The notes beneath the pieces were generated by a model that made no database searches, was not told where the DNA came from, and saw only the letters and a list, made by a program, of their open reading frames with translations. A DNA stretch of 64,000 nucleotides from an uncultured delta proteobacterium (GTDB taxonomy: Bacteria; Myxococcota_A; Polyangia; Haliangiales; Haliangiaceae): assembly GCA_900696455.1 (NCBI GenBank), contig CAADGB010000083.1, positions 1 to 64,000 of the forward strand, written 5' to 3'. Shown one piece after another: positions 28,468 through 36,863 of the stretch; positions within the stretch are counted from its first letter, which is position 1; every line of letters begins with the position of its first letter. Position numbers and translations under genes: made by a program.

Positions 28468-29597
28468 CGCGGATCTTCCTTTCCCCTCCTCACATCGGGG
28501 CCCGCGAGCTCGAGCTGCTCACGGATGCCGTGCGCAGCAACTGGATCGCTCCGCTCGGACCTCATGTCGACGCGTTCGAAAGAGAGTTCGCGTCGAGGAT
28601 CGACGTGCCCCACGCCCTGGCGGTGTCCAGCGGCACAGCGGCACTCCATCTCGCGCTCGTCGTCGCGGGGATCGGTCCAGGAGACCGCGTGGCGGTGTCC
28701 ACGCTGACGTTTGCGGCGACCGCATTTGCCGTCCGCTACGTCGGTGCCATCCCGGTCTTCATCGACGCCGACACGTCGTGGACCATGGACGCCGAGCTGC
28801 TTGAGGATGAGCTCGTCCGCTCGGTGGCGGCAGGCCGCCCCATCCGAGCGGTGATCTCCGTGGATCTCTACGGGCAGCCTTGCGACTACGCCCGCATCGG
28901 CTCCGCCTGCCGGCGGCACGGAGCCGTGCTGATCCAGGACGCAGCGGAGGCGCTCGGGGCGAGCTACCGAGGGCGCCCGATCGGTGGGCAAGGAGATCTC
29001 GCGGTGTTCTCGTTCAACGGGAACAAGATCATCACGACGAGCGGCGGAGGGATGCTGGTCTCGAGCTGTAGGGAGTGGATCGACCATGCCCGCAAGCTCT
29101 CGACCCAGGCTCGTGAAGCTGCCCCTCACTACGAACACCGCGAGATCGGGTTCAACTACCGGCTGAGCAACCTCCTCGCCGCCGTCGGCCGTGCTCAGCT
29201 CGAGGTGCTCGAAGCGCGCGTGGCGGCGCGCCGAGCGATCAACGCTCGCTACCGCGAACACCTAGCACATGTCCCCGGAGTCACGCTCCTCGATCCGAGC
29301 CCGCACGGCGAGTGGAACGCATGGCTCACGTGTTTGACAATCGACGCCACACGATTCGGCGCCGATCGCGAGAAGCTCAGGCTCGCCCTGGAGAGCGAGA
29401 ACATCGAGGCGAGGCCGGTCTGGAAGCCGATGCACCTGCAACCGGTGTTCGCCGATTGCGAGGTCCGAGCTGGGCGCGTTTCACAGGAGCTGTTCGAGCA
29501 CGGACTCTGCTTGCCGAGCGGATCGAGCCTGGAGCCCCCCGATCAGGACCGCGTCATCGACGTTATCCGGTCGCTGGGCCGAACGGTCCGGCCGTGA
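28464..29597 (+). CDS. PLP-dependent sugar aminotransferase (DegT/DnrJ/EryC1)
   Basis: The 377-residue enzyme has the family layout: IFLSPPHIGARELELL, AVSSGTAALHLAL for phosphate binding, ALGASYRGRPIGG, and FSFNGNKIITTSGGGM whose Lys (about 188) should hold PLP. It ends with the SNLLAAVGRAQLEVLE region. The product probably aminates the 4-keto sugar made by the upstream dehydratase, as PglE does, giving a 4-amino-6-deoxy sugar. It is coupled to its neighbours by ATGA and GTGA overlaps. Confidence 0.95.
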   Translation: MTRIFLSPPHIGARELELLTDAVRSNWIAPLGPHVDAFEREFASRIDVPHALAVSSGTAALHLALVVAGIGPGDRVAVSTLTFAATAFAVRYVGAIPVFIDADTSWTMDAELLEDELVRSVAAGRPIRAVISVDLYGQPCDYARIGSACRRHGAVLIQDAAEALGASYRGRPIGGQGDLAVFSFNGNKIITTSGGGMLVSSCREWIDHARKLSTQAREAAPHYEHREIGFNYRLSNLLAAVGRAQLEVLEARVAARRAINARYREHLAHVPGVTLLDPSPHGEWNAWLTCLTIDATRFGADREKLRLALESENIEARPVWKPMHLQPVFADCEVRAGRVSQELFEHGLCLPSGSSLEPPDQDRVIDVIRSLGRTVRP

Positions 29598-30961
29598 CGC
29601 GAGATCTCCGCGCAGAGGCCGGCGCCGCAGCCCGCGGGGTGTTCGCGAGGTTCGCCGGCGCTGCATACCATCGTGCGCAAGCCGCGCTTCGCGGCAGCGA
29701 CGCCCGGCGCCTCACGCGCGCGTTGCGCGGGACGATACCGCCGCGGGAACCGATGTTGCGGGCGCTCCTGGCCGATGCCGCCACCGAGGTCCCATACTGG
29801 AGGGAACGCCTCAGCCCAACCGAGGATCTTCTCCAGCAGTTCCACGCGCTGCCGCCGCTGACGAAGGACACCGTCCGGCAGCAAGGCGCCAGGATGCACA
29901 GCGGCCTTGCGGCCCAACGCCGCTCGTGGAGGACGCACTCCGGAGGCTCCTCGGGAACACCGATCGAGGTCCTGCAAGACCGTGAGCTGGTCGACTGGAG
30001 CATGGCGACGAGTGCTTGGTACCTGGCCGCCCACCTGGGGATCGAACACGATGTCCCGAACGTCGTGCTCTGGGGCTCCGAGCGTGACCTCTTCGGACAC
30101 CGCCGCGGCCTCGAGGAACGAGCTCGCGCGGCGCTGACGCAGACGACCTTCCTCAACAGCTTCCGGATGGATGCGGCGACGATGGCACGATATGTCGGGA
30201 TCATCGCGGCTCTTCGGCCTGTCTACATCCGAGGCTACGCTGGCTCGCTCTACCAGCTCGCCCGCTTCGTCGAGCAGCGGGGGCTCCGTCTCCATCGGCC
30301 CCGCTTCGTGTATTCGGCGGCCGAGACCCTCCAGCCCGAGATGAGGACGACGATCGAACGGGCCTTTGGCGCTCCGGCGTACGACTTCTACGGCTCCCGC
30401 GAGGTGGGGCCGATCGCGGGCCAAGGTCAGGATGGAGCGCTGCACGTGTTCGGGTTCTTCAATCTGGTCGAGGTGGTCGATGACGCCAATCGTCCCGTCG
30501 GTCGCGGCGGTCACGGCCGGGTCCTCGTAACGACCCTACACAACCACGTCATGCCCTTGCTCCGGTACGAGCTCGGTGATACGGCCGAGGTCGGGCAGGT
30601 CGACGCTGACGGCGCGGTGCGCACCCTCCGTCGGGTCACGGGCCGGATCACCGACCACTTCGTGGCCGCCGATGGTGCCCTGATCCACGGCGAGTACTTC
30701 ACCCATCTCTTCTACGGGATCGCTGGTGTGCGCGAGTTTCAGATCATCCAGCATCGCGTGGACCAGGTGGAGATCCTGTGGGTGCCGTTCGGTGCGCCCG
30801 GCGGACGCCCGGCCCCAAGCCAGGAGATCGACTCGAAGATCCGACTCGTCCTGGGAGCGCGGTGCGAGATCGTATGGACCGAGGTCGGCGAGGTCCCGCT
30901 CACGCCACAGGGCAAGCGCCTGTTCACGCGCTGTCTGGTCTCGCGTGGGGAGCGGAGATGA
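29594..30961 (+). CDS. Phenylacetate-CoA ligase/CapK-like adenylate-forming protein
   Basis: The 455-residue product shows the adenylation signature HSGGSSGTPIEVLQDRE, then YSAAETLQPEMRTTIERAFG, DFYGSREVGPIA and the late loop RVTGRITDHFV. This is the CapK/PaaK branch often found in polysaccharide loci, where the natural reaction is usually unknown. It may activate an acyl or amino-acid group for attachment to a sugar. The start GTG overlaps the aminotransferase stop (GTGA) and its own stop overlaps the DUF362 start (ATGA), so the three genes are strictly coupled. Confidence 0.9.
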   Translation: MTRDLRAEAGAAARGVFARFAGAAYHRAQAALRGSDARRLTRALRGTIPPREPMLRALLADAATEVPYWRERLSPTEDLLQQFHALPPLTKDTVRQQGARMHSGLAAQRRSWRTHSGGSSGTPIEVLQDRELVDWSMATSAWYLAAHLGIEHDVPNVVLWGSERDLFGHRRGLEERARAALTQTTFLNSFRMDAATMARYVGIIAALRPVYIRGYAGSLYQLARFVEQRGLRLHRPRFVYSAAETLQPEMRTTIERAFGAPAYDFYGSREVGPIAGQGQDGALHVFGFFNLVEVVDDANRPVGRGGHGRVLVTTLHNHVMPLLRYELGDTAEVGQVDADGAVRTLRRVTGRITDHFVAADGALIHGEYFTHLFYGIAGVREFQIIQHRVDQVEILWVPFGAPGGRPAPSQEIDSKIRLVLGARCEIVWTEVGEVPLTPQGKRLFTRCLVSRGERR

Positions 30962-32382
30962 CACCTCTCGATCCCACCATCGGAATCGCCTTCGGGACCC
31001 CGCGGTATCCGGACCCCCTCCGCGACGAGGACTGCGCCCTGGTGGCGGCCGCGATCTCCGCGCTCGACCTCGATCCGCACGATCCGTTCTCCGCGTGGAT
31101 CGGGCCGGGCGCGACGGTGACGATCAAGCCGAACTGGGTGAGGGACCAGAATCCGCTCGGCCACGACCTGCAATCGCTGGTCACCCACCCGGCGGTGCTG
31201 CGCGCCATCATCGAGCGAGTTGCGCGGGCGCTGCGAGGGCGAGGCACGATCGTCCTGGGAGATGCTCCCCTCCAGGGGTGTAAGTTCGACGCACTGATAC
31301 GCAGCCTGCGGCTGGACGAGCTGATGCAGCTCCTGCGCGCGCGGCACCCAGGCGTCGAGTTTCTCGTCGAGGATTGGCGATTGACCGTGCTCTCGGGGGA
31401 GCGTTCACTTGGCGGCCCGAGTCAATTGGTCCGCGCGCAGCCCGTGCGTGGACCGATCGCCGGCTATCGCCTGATCGACCTGGGTGCCGACAGCTTCGTC
31501 GAGGAGCTGGCGTCCTTCAGTGACGCCTTCCGCGTCACCTGCTACCGCCCGAGCGCGATGCGCGCCCACCACGCTCCTGGCAAGCACGAGTACCTCGTGA
31601 CAAGGCGGGTCTTGGATTCCGATCTGGTGATCAATGTTCCCAAGTTCAAGACCCACATCAAGGCCGGCTTGACCGGGGCGCTCAAGAACTTGGTCGGCAT
31701 CAACGGCCACAAGGAGTACCTACCTCACCACATCCAGGGCGCCTGGGACGCAGGGGGAGACGAGTACCATCGAGGGGGACGGCTACGACGTCTCCACGAC
31801 GAGCTCTACGACTACACGTGGGAGCACATGATGGATCTGGGTCGCCTCGAAAGGGCGGCCCTCAGCGCGACTCTCCGGCTCCTGACCCAGCTCAACCGCC
31901 GGGCCGGCGACGGGATCGACGCGGGTAGCTGGAGCGGCAACGAGACGATCTGGCGAACGACGCTCGATCTCAACCACATCCTGTACCGGCAGGGTCGGGG
32001 CCGCGTCCTGCACATCGTCGACGGGATCGTCGCAGGGCAGGGAGAAGGCCCGCTCGCGCCGGTTCCCTTCCCAGCCGGGCTCGTCCTCGCCGGGCACAAT
32101 CCAGCCCACCTCGATGCGGCGCTTGCGCAGCTCCTCGGCTACGCGATCGCCCGTGTTCCGACGGTCTATCATGCCCTCACCCACTGCCGATCGGACTTCC
32201 ATGGCTGCCCGCCAATGGCGATCCCGCTACGTGTCGCACGGGCGAAGACCCGCTCCGAGCTCATGTCGCTCGCGGATCTTCCTCACCTCCCGATGCGCGT
32301 ACCCAGGCACTGGCGACGCGCGCTGATCGATCCAGGCCGTGCGGATCCGGCCTCGACCGCCGCGCCGACTCCGGAGTACTGA
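30958..32382 (+). CDS. DUF362 domain protein
   Basis: The 474-residue protein carries the DUF362 signature (ATVTIKPNWVRDQNPLG, VVLGDAPLQGCKFDALIRS-type region, DLVINVPKFKTHIKAGLTGA and LKNLVGINGHKEYLP). No ferredoxin-like Cys cluster is visible. DUF362 proteins are widespread and mostly uncharacterised; those beside CapK-like proteins in glycan loci are probably glycan-modification enzymes. The ATG overlaps the CapK-like gene's stop. The gene converges on the FkbM methyltransferase gene with 23 bases between. Confidence 0.9.
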   Translation: MTPLDPTIGIAFGTPRYPDPLRDEDCALVAAAISALDLDPHDPFSAWIGPGATVTIKPNWVRDQNPLGHDLQSLVTHPAVLRAIIERVARALRGRGTIVLGDAPLQGCKFDALIRSLRLDELMQLLRARHPGVEFLVEDWRLTVLSGERSLGGPSQLVRAQPVRGPIAGYRLIDLGADSFVEELASFSDAFRVTCYRPSAMRAHHAPGKHEYLVTRRVLDSDLVINVPKFKTHIKAGLTGALKNLVGINGHKEYLPHHIQGAWDAGGDEYHRGGRLRRLHDELYDYTWEHMMDLGRLERAALSATLRLLTQLNRRAGDGIDAGSWSGNETIWRTTLDLNHILYRQGRGRVLHIVDGIVAGQGEGPLAPVPFPAGLVLAGHNPAHLDAALAQLLGYAIARVPTVYHALTHCRSDFHGCPPMAIPLRVARAKTRSELMSLADLPHLPMRVPRHWRRALIDPGRADPASTAAPTPEY

Positions 32383-32405
32383 CGCGTCCAGATACAGTCA
32401 GTGAC

Positions 32406-33305
32406 CTACTTCCGGAAGACGAGGTTGCACAGGGGCGGCAGCGACCGCAGGTCTCGGACCTCGTGGAGGGTCCCCCAGCGGTGCCAGCCGACCAGGGGCG
32501 GGCGCATCCGGAACGCGCGGTAGCCGAGGTCGGCGAAGATAGCGAGGTACCGTTCCGGCGACAGCCCGACGTCTCGCAAGGCGAGCTCGTTGAACTCGGC
32601 GACGATCGAGACGGGGTGATCCCGCAACAGCGTCTCGCCCCCCGCGATCACGAGGTGCTCGGCGCCCTCGACGTCCACCTTGATCACGTCCGGTCGGCCC
32701 TTCGCGCGCGCGTATCCGTCCATGGTCGTCGCCATGACTTCGATCGCGTCATTCTCGCCGTAACGACGGGCGAACGACGCGATCAGCGTCGCGTTCCAGG
32801 TGTGATCGGACGCCGTGTAGAATGTCACCGGGCCCTCTCTGTCCGACAGACAGAGCTCCTCGACGACCACTGAGTTCGCTCGATTCAGCGCGAGGTTCTC
32901 GCGTAGCGTCCTCGCCACGACCGGGGCCGGCTCGAAGGCCACCGTCCGGACCCGGCCCCGGAAGGTCCGATCGACCCAGAGACTCATGAACCCGTAGTTC
33001 GCGCCGATGTCCCAGAAGACCTGCCCCGGGGAGAGCAGGTGCTCGAGCGCGACCAGCACATCGTCCTGGTAGTGGCCATGGAGCCAGAGCTCGCGGAACA
33101 TCACGTCGGTCACGTCGTGCGTCGCGATCGTGATGCCGTCAGCGCAGCGCACGCGATCGATCCCTGGGGGCACGAGCGCTTGGTTGTCGAGGGAGAAGCC
33201 CAGAGCACGCAGGATTCGTCCTTTTCCGCGGAACTGAACGCGGCGAGACACCCGCAGCAGCGGTGCCGCAACACGTGGCGGGAGTCGCAGGCCCTTGCTG
33301 GTCAT
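32406..33305 (-). CDS. FkbM-family methyltransferase
   Basis: The 299-residue product has the SAM-binding motif FWDIGANYGFMSLWVDR and the FkbM hallmark IKVDVEGAEHLVIAGGE, followed by VSIVAEFNELALR. In polysaccharide clusters these enzymes O-methylate sugars. The ATG at 33305 overlaps the flippase stop (TGATG), which fixes the start; upstream in-frame residues belong to the flippase region. It is the last gene of the minus-strand group that begins at 38765. Confidence 0.94.
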   Translation of the reverse strand: MTSKGLRLPPRVAAPLLRVSRRVQFRGKGRILRALGFSLDNQALVPPGIDRVRCADGITIATHDVTDVMFRELWLHGHYQDDVLVALEHLLSPGQVFWDIGANYGFMSLWVDRTFRGRVRTVAFEPAPVVARTLRENLALNRANSVVVEELCLSDREGPVTFYTASDHTWNATLIASFARRYGENDAIEVMATTMDGYARAKGRPDVIKVDVEGAEHLVIAGGETLLRDHPVSIVAEFNELALRDVGLSPERYLAIFADLGYRAFRMRPPLVGWHRWGTLHEVRDLRSLPPLCNLVFRK

Positions 33306-34576
33306 CAGTCTGCGTCCTTGCTGGGTGGTGGCCGCGCGATCCCGGTCCGGGCCGCGGCGCGCAATGGAATCATCACACCGGCGAGGTACAGGAGTGCCTC
33401 CACGCCGTAGCCGGCCATGAGGGCCCATGCGGCGCCGCGCATGCCGTGGGCAGGGACCAATGCGAAGCAGGCACCCGCGATCACGAGCGTGCTCGTGCCG
33501 TGGATCCACGGCTGGATCGAGAACCGGCGCATGGCGTCCAGCGAGGTCCCCAGGAACACGTACACCCAGGTCATGCCCGACGCAGCGGCGAGCCACACCA
33601 AGACGTCGGCATGGGCCGCATAGTGTGCCGAGAAGACGACACGCAGGAGGACCTCGCCCAGCGCGACGCAGACCGCGATCGCGACGCCGGCGATCACGAA
33701 TCCGAGCGCCATCAAGCGCCAGACGTAGTGGCGGAAACGGGTCCAGTCCTGCGCGGCCGCGGCCCGGGCCATCCGGGGCAGGCCCGTGTGCGCGAGCGCA
33801 TTGACGAGCAGGCCGCCGATCGACATCGCGAACGCCAGGGTGCCGTAGATCCCGACTTCGTCGCGTCCGCGATATGCCTCCAGAAAGTAGCGCGGAAGGT
33901 TCGCTTGCAGGGCGCCGATCGCCGTCACGATCCCCAGGGGGATGGCACGGCGCGCCAGGCGGCGAAGCCGCGCGCCATCCCAGCCGGGAGCGAGGCGACC
34001 CGATGGTACGATCGCTCGCACCCGGCGCAGGTCCCGTGTCAACCCGATCAGGTAGGCGGCCGCCACAGCGAGTCCGATCCAGCCTGCCGATCGTGTCCAG
34101 TAGAACGCGAGCGTTCCCAGCGTGACGGCGAGCAGGCCGCGCAGCAACTGCGACGTGGCGATCTGGTGCATACGCTCGTGGAGCTGTTCCTGCCCGTACA
34201 CGAGTTCGGACCCGGCGTCGAGCCCCTTCGAGAGCCCCACGGTCAGGATGGCGAACGCCGTGGCGTCGCGGTAACCGAGCGTCGCGACCGCGACCATTCC
34301 GCAGATCGCACCGAGGCTGCCGACGACCGTGAGCGCCGAGTAGTCACGCCACTCGAACTCGCCGCGGGCGTCCGATGCCTGCATCGCGCGGAGCTTGAAC
34401 CGGGCGAAGACGAACACCGGACCGGTGATCGCGAGCGCGATCGTCCAGTCGCCAGCCAGCCGCGGCGAGCCGAGCTTGGCGATGACCACGAGCAACAAGA
34501 ACTGGCTGAGTGCGAACCCTGCGCTGCCGCCGAGGACCCAGGCGAAGCCGTGGCGAAAGGAGCGGCGCTCCGTCAT
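33305..34576 (-). CDS. Oligosaccharide flippase (Wzx-like, MOP superfamily)
   Basis: The 423-residue, very hydrophobic protein has about twelve membrane helices starting at FAWVLGGSAGFALSQFLLLVV. It keeps the general MOP/Wzx pattern with Arg-rich cytoplasmic loops and a central RRAIPLGIVTAIGALQANLP. It should move the undecaprenyl-linked repeat unit to the periplasm for the polymerase. The ATG at 34576 overlaps the upstream stop as ATGA, so the longer upstream extension of the frame is rejected. Confidence 0.88.
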   Translation of the reverse strand: MTERRSFRHGFAWVLGGSAGFALSQFLLLVVIAKLGSPRLAGDWTIALAITGPVFVFARFKLRAMQASDARGEFEWRDYSALTVVGSLGAICGMVAVATLGYRDATAFAILTVGLSKGLDAGSELVYGQEQLHERMHQIATSQLLRGLLAVTLGTLAFYWTRSAGWIGLAVAAAYLIGLTRDLRRVRAIVPSGRLAPGWDGARLRRLARRAIPLGIVTAIGALQANLPRYFLEAYRGRDEVGIYGTLAFAMSIGGLLVNALAHTGLPRMARAAAAQDWTRFRHYVWRLMALGFVIAGVAIAVCVALGEVLLRVVFSAHYAAHADVLVWLAAASGMTWVYVFLGTSLDAMRRFSIQPWIHGTSTLVIAGACFALVPAHGMRGAAWALMAGYGVEALLYLAGVMIPLRAAARTGIARPPPSKDAD

Positions 34577-35847
34577 CGGCGCGGCCTCCGGATCACGAGG
34601 ACGGCCCATAGCACCAGCAGCGGCATGAAGGCCGTCGCCTCCACGAGGAGAAGAAGCGACGCGACCGTGATCGTGAGGAGGCCGACGTACTGTGAATCTC
34701 GTCGATCCCCGATGGCGCAGATCAGCGCCGGCACGAGAGGACCGACGAGCAGCCCCAACCAGCCGAGGTTGGAGATCGCTTCCTCGAGCCATGATGTGGT
34801 CACACCCCAGCCGAGCTGTCGTGGGGGAATCCGGAGCATGGCGGCGGTCGCGTAGACGGCGTATGGATACGGCTTGTCGGGCCAGAGCCGTCGCGGAACA
34901 AAGAACGTGGCGTGGAACAACAGGGACTGTCCGCGATGATCGAGGACCTTGAGCTGCGCGGGGTTGAGCTCGGCAAAGATCGTCTGCTTCGTGATGGCGT
35001 CGCGGCCGAAGTCGATCCGGTAGTTGACGTAGATGTCGGACTCCTGGATCGACTCACGACGGTGCGCCGTCTCCCCGATGCGACGGACCTGCGTCTGGTA
35101 GAGGTACGAGAAGCTGCCAATGGCGAACGTGACGGCCGTCGCGGCTGCGATGAAGCGCCAGCCGCGCAACGTGCCACGCAGCCACAGGAGATACAGCAGG
35201 AGCAGCAGGGCGAGAGCCACAACGGAGCGCTTGCCGTGGACCCAGAGGGCGACGACGAGGAAGGGGGAGACCAGGAGCCGCTCCACGGGCCGCGTGACAC
35301 GGGTGGTGATGAGCAGGACGGCTGCGATCACCGCGAGCGTGGCGCTCAGGGTCACCACGGGGTGGTAGCTCTCGTAGCCGCTCGCCTGTTCCCCCACGAT
35401 CGTCGCGTAGCGAAGGTAAGCCTCTGGTGCCGGCGCGAACACGATGGCGAGAGGGAGGAGGAGGAGGCCACCCCAGCTGGCGACGCGAATCCACGGCGCA
35501 AGCTGCATCTCGCCTAGGTGCGCAAGCTGGGACTGGGCGCGAGCCCTCCCACCGAACCATGACAGCATCGGCGGCACCGCGGCGATGTACGCGAGGTAGA
35601 CCAGGTTCGTCGTTGTATCGAACTGCGCCAGCTTGAACCCGACCTGGTAGTCGAAGACCGGTGCACCGAGGAGCAGGTCCAGAAGCTGGGGGACGGCGAA
35701 GAAGAAGAAGAAGATGAGCTGTACGAACAACACCGTCTGGCGATCGCCTCGGGAGAGGCGCGCGAGGCTCCGGATCGCCCACGCCAGGAGCCAGACCGAA
35801 ACCAGGACCTGGGCGACCACGACGTCGCCGCCATAGGCTCCCGTCAA
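34573..35847 (-). CDS. O-antigen polymerase-like membrane protein (second Wzy candidate)
   Basis: The 424-residue protein has about ten to twelve membrane helices (LIFFFFFAVPQLLDLLLG, GLLVGPLVPALICAIG) and a large soluble loop after midpoint (SDIYVNYRIDFGRDAITKQT). Size and topology fit the divergent Wzy/oligosaccharide-repeat-polymerase group, recognisable by topology more than motif. The start is TTG at 35847 in a TTGA overlap with the oxidoreductase stop; no ATG gives a better N-terminus. Since the protein at 16900 is also a polymerase/ligase relative, the two may act on different glycans or as polymerase and ligase. Confidence 0.82.
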   Translation of the reverse strand: MTGAYGGDVVVAQVLVSVWLLAWAIRSLARLSRGDRQTVLFVQLIFFFFFAVPQLLDLLLGAPVFDYQVGFKLAQFDTTTNLVYLAYIAAVPPMLSWFGGRARAQSQLAHLGEMQLAPWIRVASWGGLLLLPLAIVFAPAPEAYLRYATIVGEQASGYESYHPVVTLSATLAVIAAVLLITTRVTRPVERLLVSPFLVVALWVHGKRSVVALALLLLLYLLWLRGTLRGWRFIAAATAVTFAIGSFSYLYQTQVRRIGETAHRRESIQESDIYVNYRIDFGRDAITKQTIFAELNPAQLKVLDHRGQSLLFHATFFVPRRLWPDKPYPYAVYATAAMLRIPPRQLGWGVTTSWLEEAISNLGWLGLLVGPLVPALICAIGDRRDSQYVGLLTITVASLLLLVEATAFMPLLVLWAVLVIRRPRR

Positions 35848-36854
35848 CGCTGCCCTCGCTCGAGGGCGGCCTGGGTCGCGGCGAGCATGCGCACGACACG
35901 CAGCCCGCTGGCCGCGTCAGTCAGTGGCGATCGCCGGGCCTCGATGCACGCGAGGAAGTGCCGGACCATGATCGCCAGAGGTTCGCCCATCGGAACGTGA
36001 GGGATGGTCACCGGACCGTCCCTCAAGATCAGGTAGTCGGCGAACGACGCGAACGTGGGAGGTCGTTCGTAGCCGCGATCGTGGACCAACAGCTTGTCAC
36101 GAGCCATGTCGTCGAACTCGACCATCTTCGCGGACCCCACCACCACCATTCGACGCTCCTTGCGAGGGTTGAGCCACGACAGGTGGACGTGAGCGAGGAT
36201 CGGTGGACCATCCAGGCGGGCGAAGCTGAGCGTGGCGAAGACCACGTCCGCGATCCCCTCTTGGAGGTGACTGCCTCCGTGGGCCACGACGCGCGATAGT
36301 GGCAAGCGCAGCAGGTGGTCGAAGATCGACAGGTCGTGAGGTCCGAGGCTCCACAGCGCGTTCTCGTCGCTCCTGATCCTCCCCAGATTGACGCGCGTGG
36401 AGCTGAGGTAGAAGAGGTCACCGAGCTCGCCGTCGTCGACCAGGCCGCGCAGCCGAGCGACGACCGGATGATAGAGCATGAGGTGCCCCACAGCGAACGT
36501 GGCTCCTGAGCGCGCCGCGGCCGTGACGACTGCCTCGGCGTCATCGACGCGAAGGGCCATGGGCTTCTCCACCAGCACATGCCGACCGCTGGCGAGCGCC
36601 TCCTGCGCCATCTCTCCGTGCTGCGCGGCGGGCGTCGCGATCACGATCGCGTCGACGTCCGCCGCGCTCAGCAGGTCGTTCCAACGCTCGGTGAGCCGCG
36701 CGCTCGGGGCGATGCGACGTACTCGCCCGAGCGCCTCCGGTGAGCGATCGCAGACCCAGGTGAGCTCGCAGCCCGGCTGGGCCGCGAACGTCCTCACATG
36801 CGCCTGCCCCCAGTACCCCGCGCCGACGATTCCAACGCGCGTTCGGCGCGACAT
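35844..36854 (-). CDS. Gfo/Idh/MocA-family nucleotide-sugar dehydrogenase (WlbA/WbpB-like)
   Basis: The 336-residue oxidoreductase has the NAD-binding motif VGIVGAGYWGQAHVRTF, the conserved VLVEKPMAL and the C-terminal LGPHDLSIFDHLLRL region. In related loci these enzymes oxidise a UDP-GlcNAc uronic acid at C3, and a DegT aminotransferase and hexapeptide acetyltransferase finish a 2,3-diacetamido uronic acid. Candidates for those two steps lie away at 49894-50964 and 58702-59358. The specific substrate is inferred. The gene is coupled to the polymerase-like gene and starts ten bases after the beta-barrel gene ends. Confidence 0.9.
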   Translation of the reverse strand: MSRRTRVGIVGAGYWGQAHVRTFAAQPGCELTWVCDRSPEALGRVRRIAPSARLTERWNDLLSAADVDAIVIATPAAQHGEMAQEALASGRHVLVEKPMALRVDDAEAVVTAAARSGATFAVGHLMLYHPVVARLRGLVDDGELGDLFYLSSTRVNLGRIRSDENALWSLGPHDLSIFDHLLRLPLSRVVAHGGSHLQEGIADVVFATLSFARLDGPPILAHVHLSWLNPRKERRMVVVGSAKMVEFDDMARDKLLVHDRGYERPPTFASFADYLILRDGPVTIPHVPMGEPLAIMVRHFLACIEARRSPLTDAASGLRVVRMLAATQAALERGQR

Positions 36855-36863
36855 GTCCGCGAC

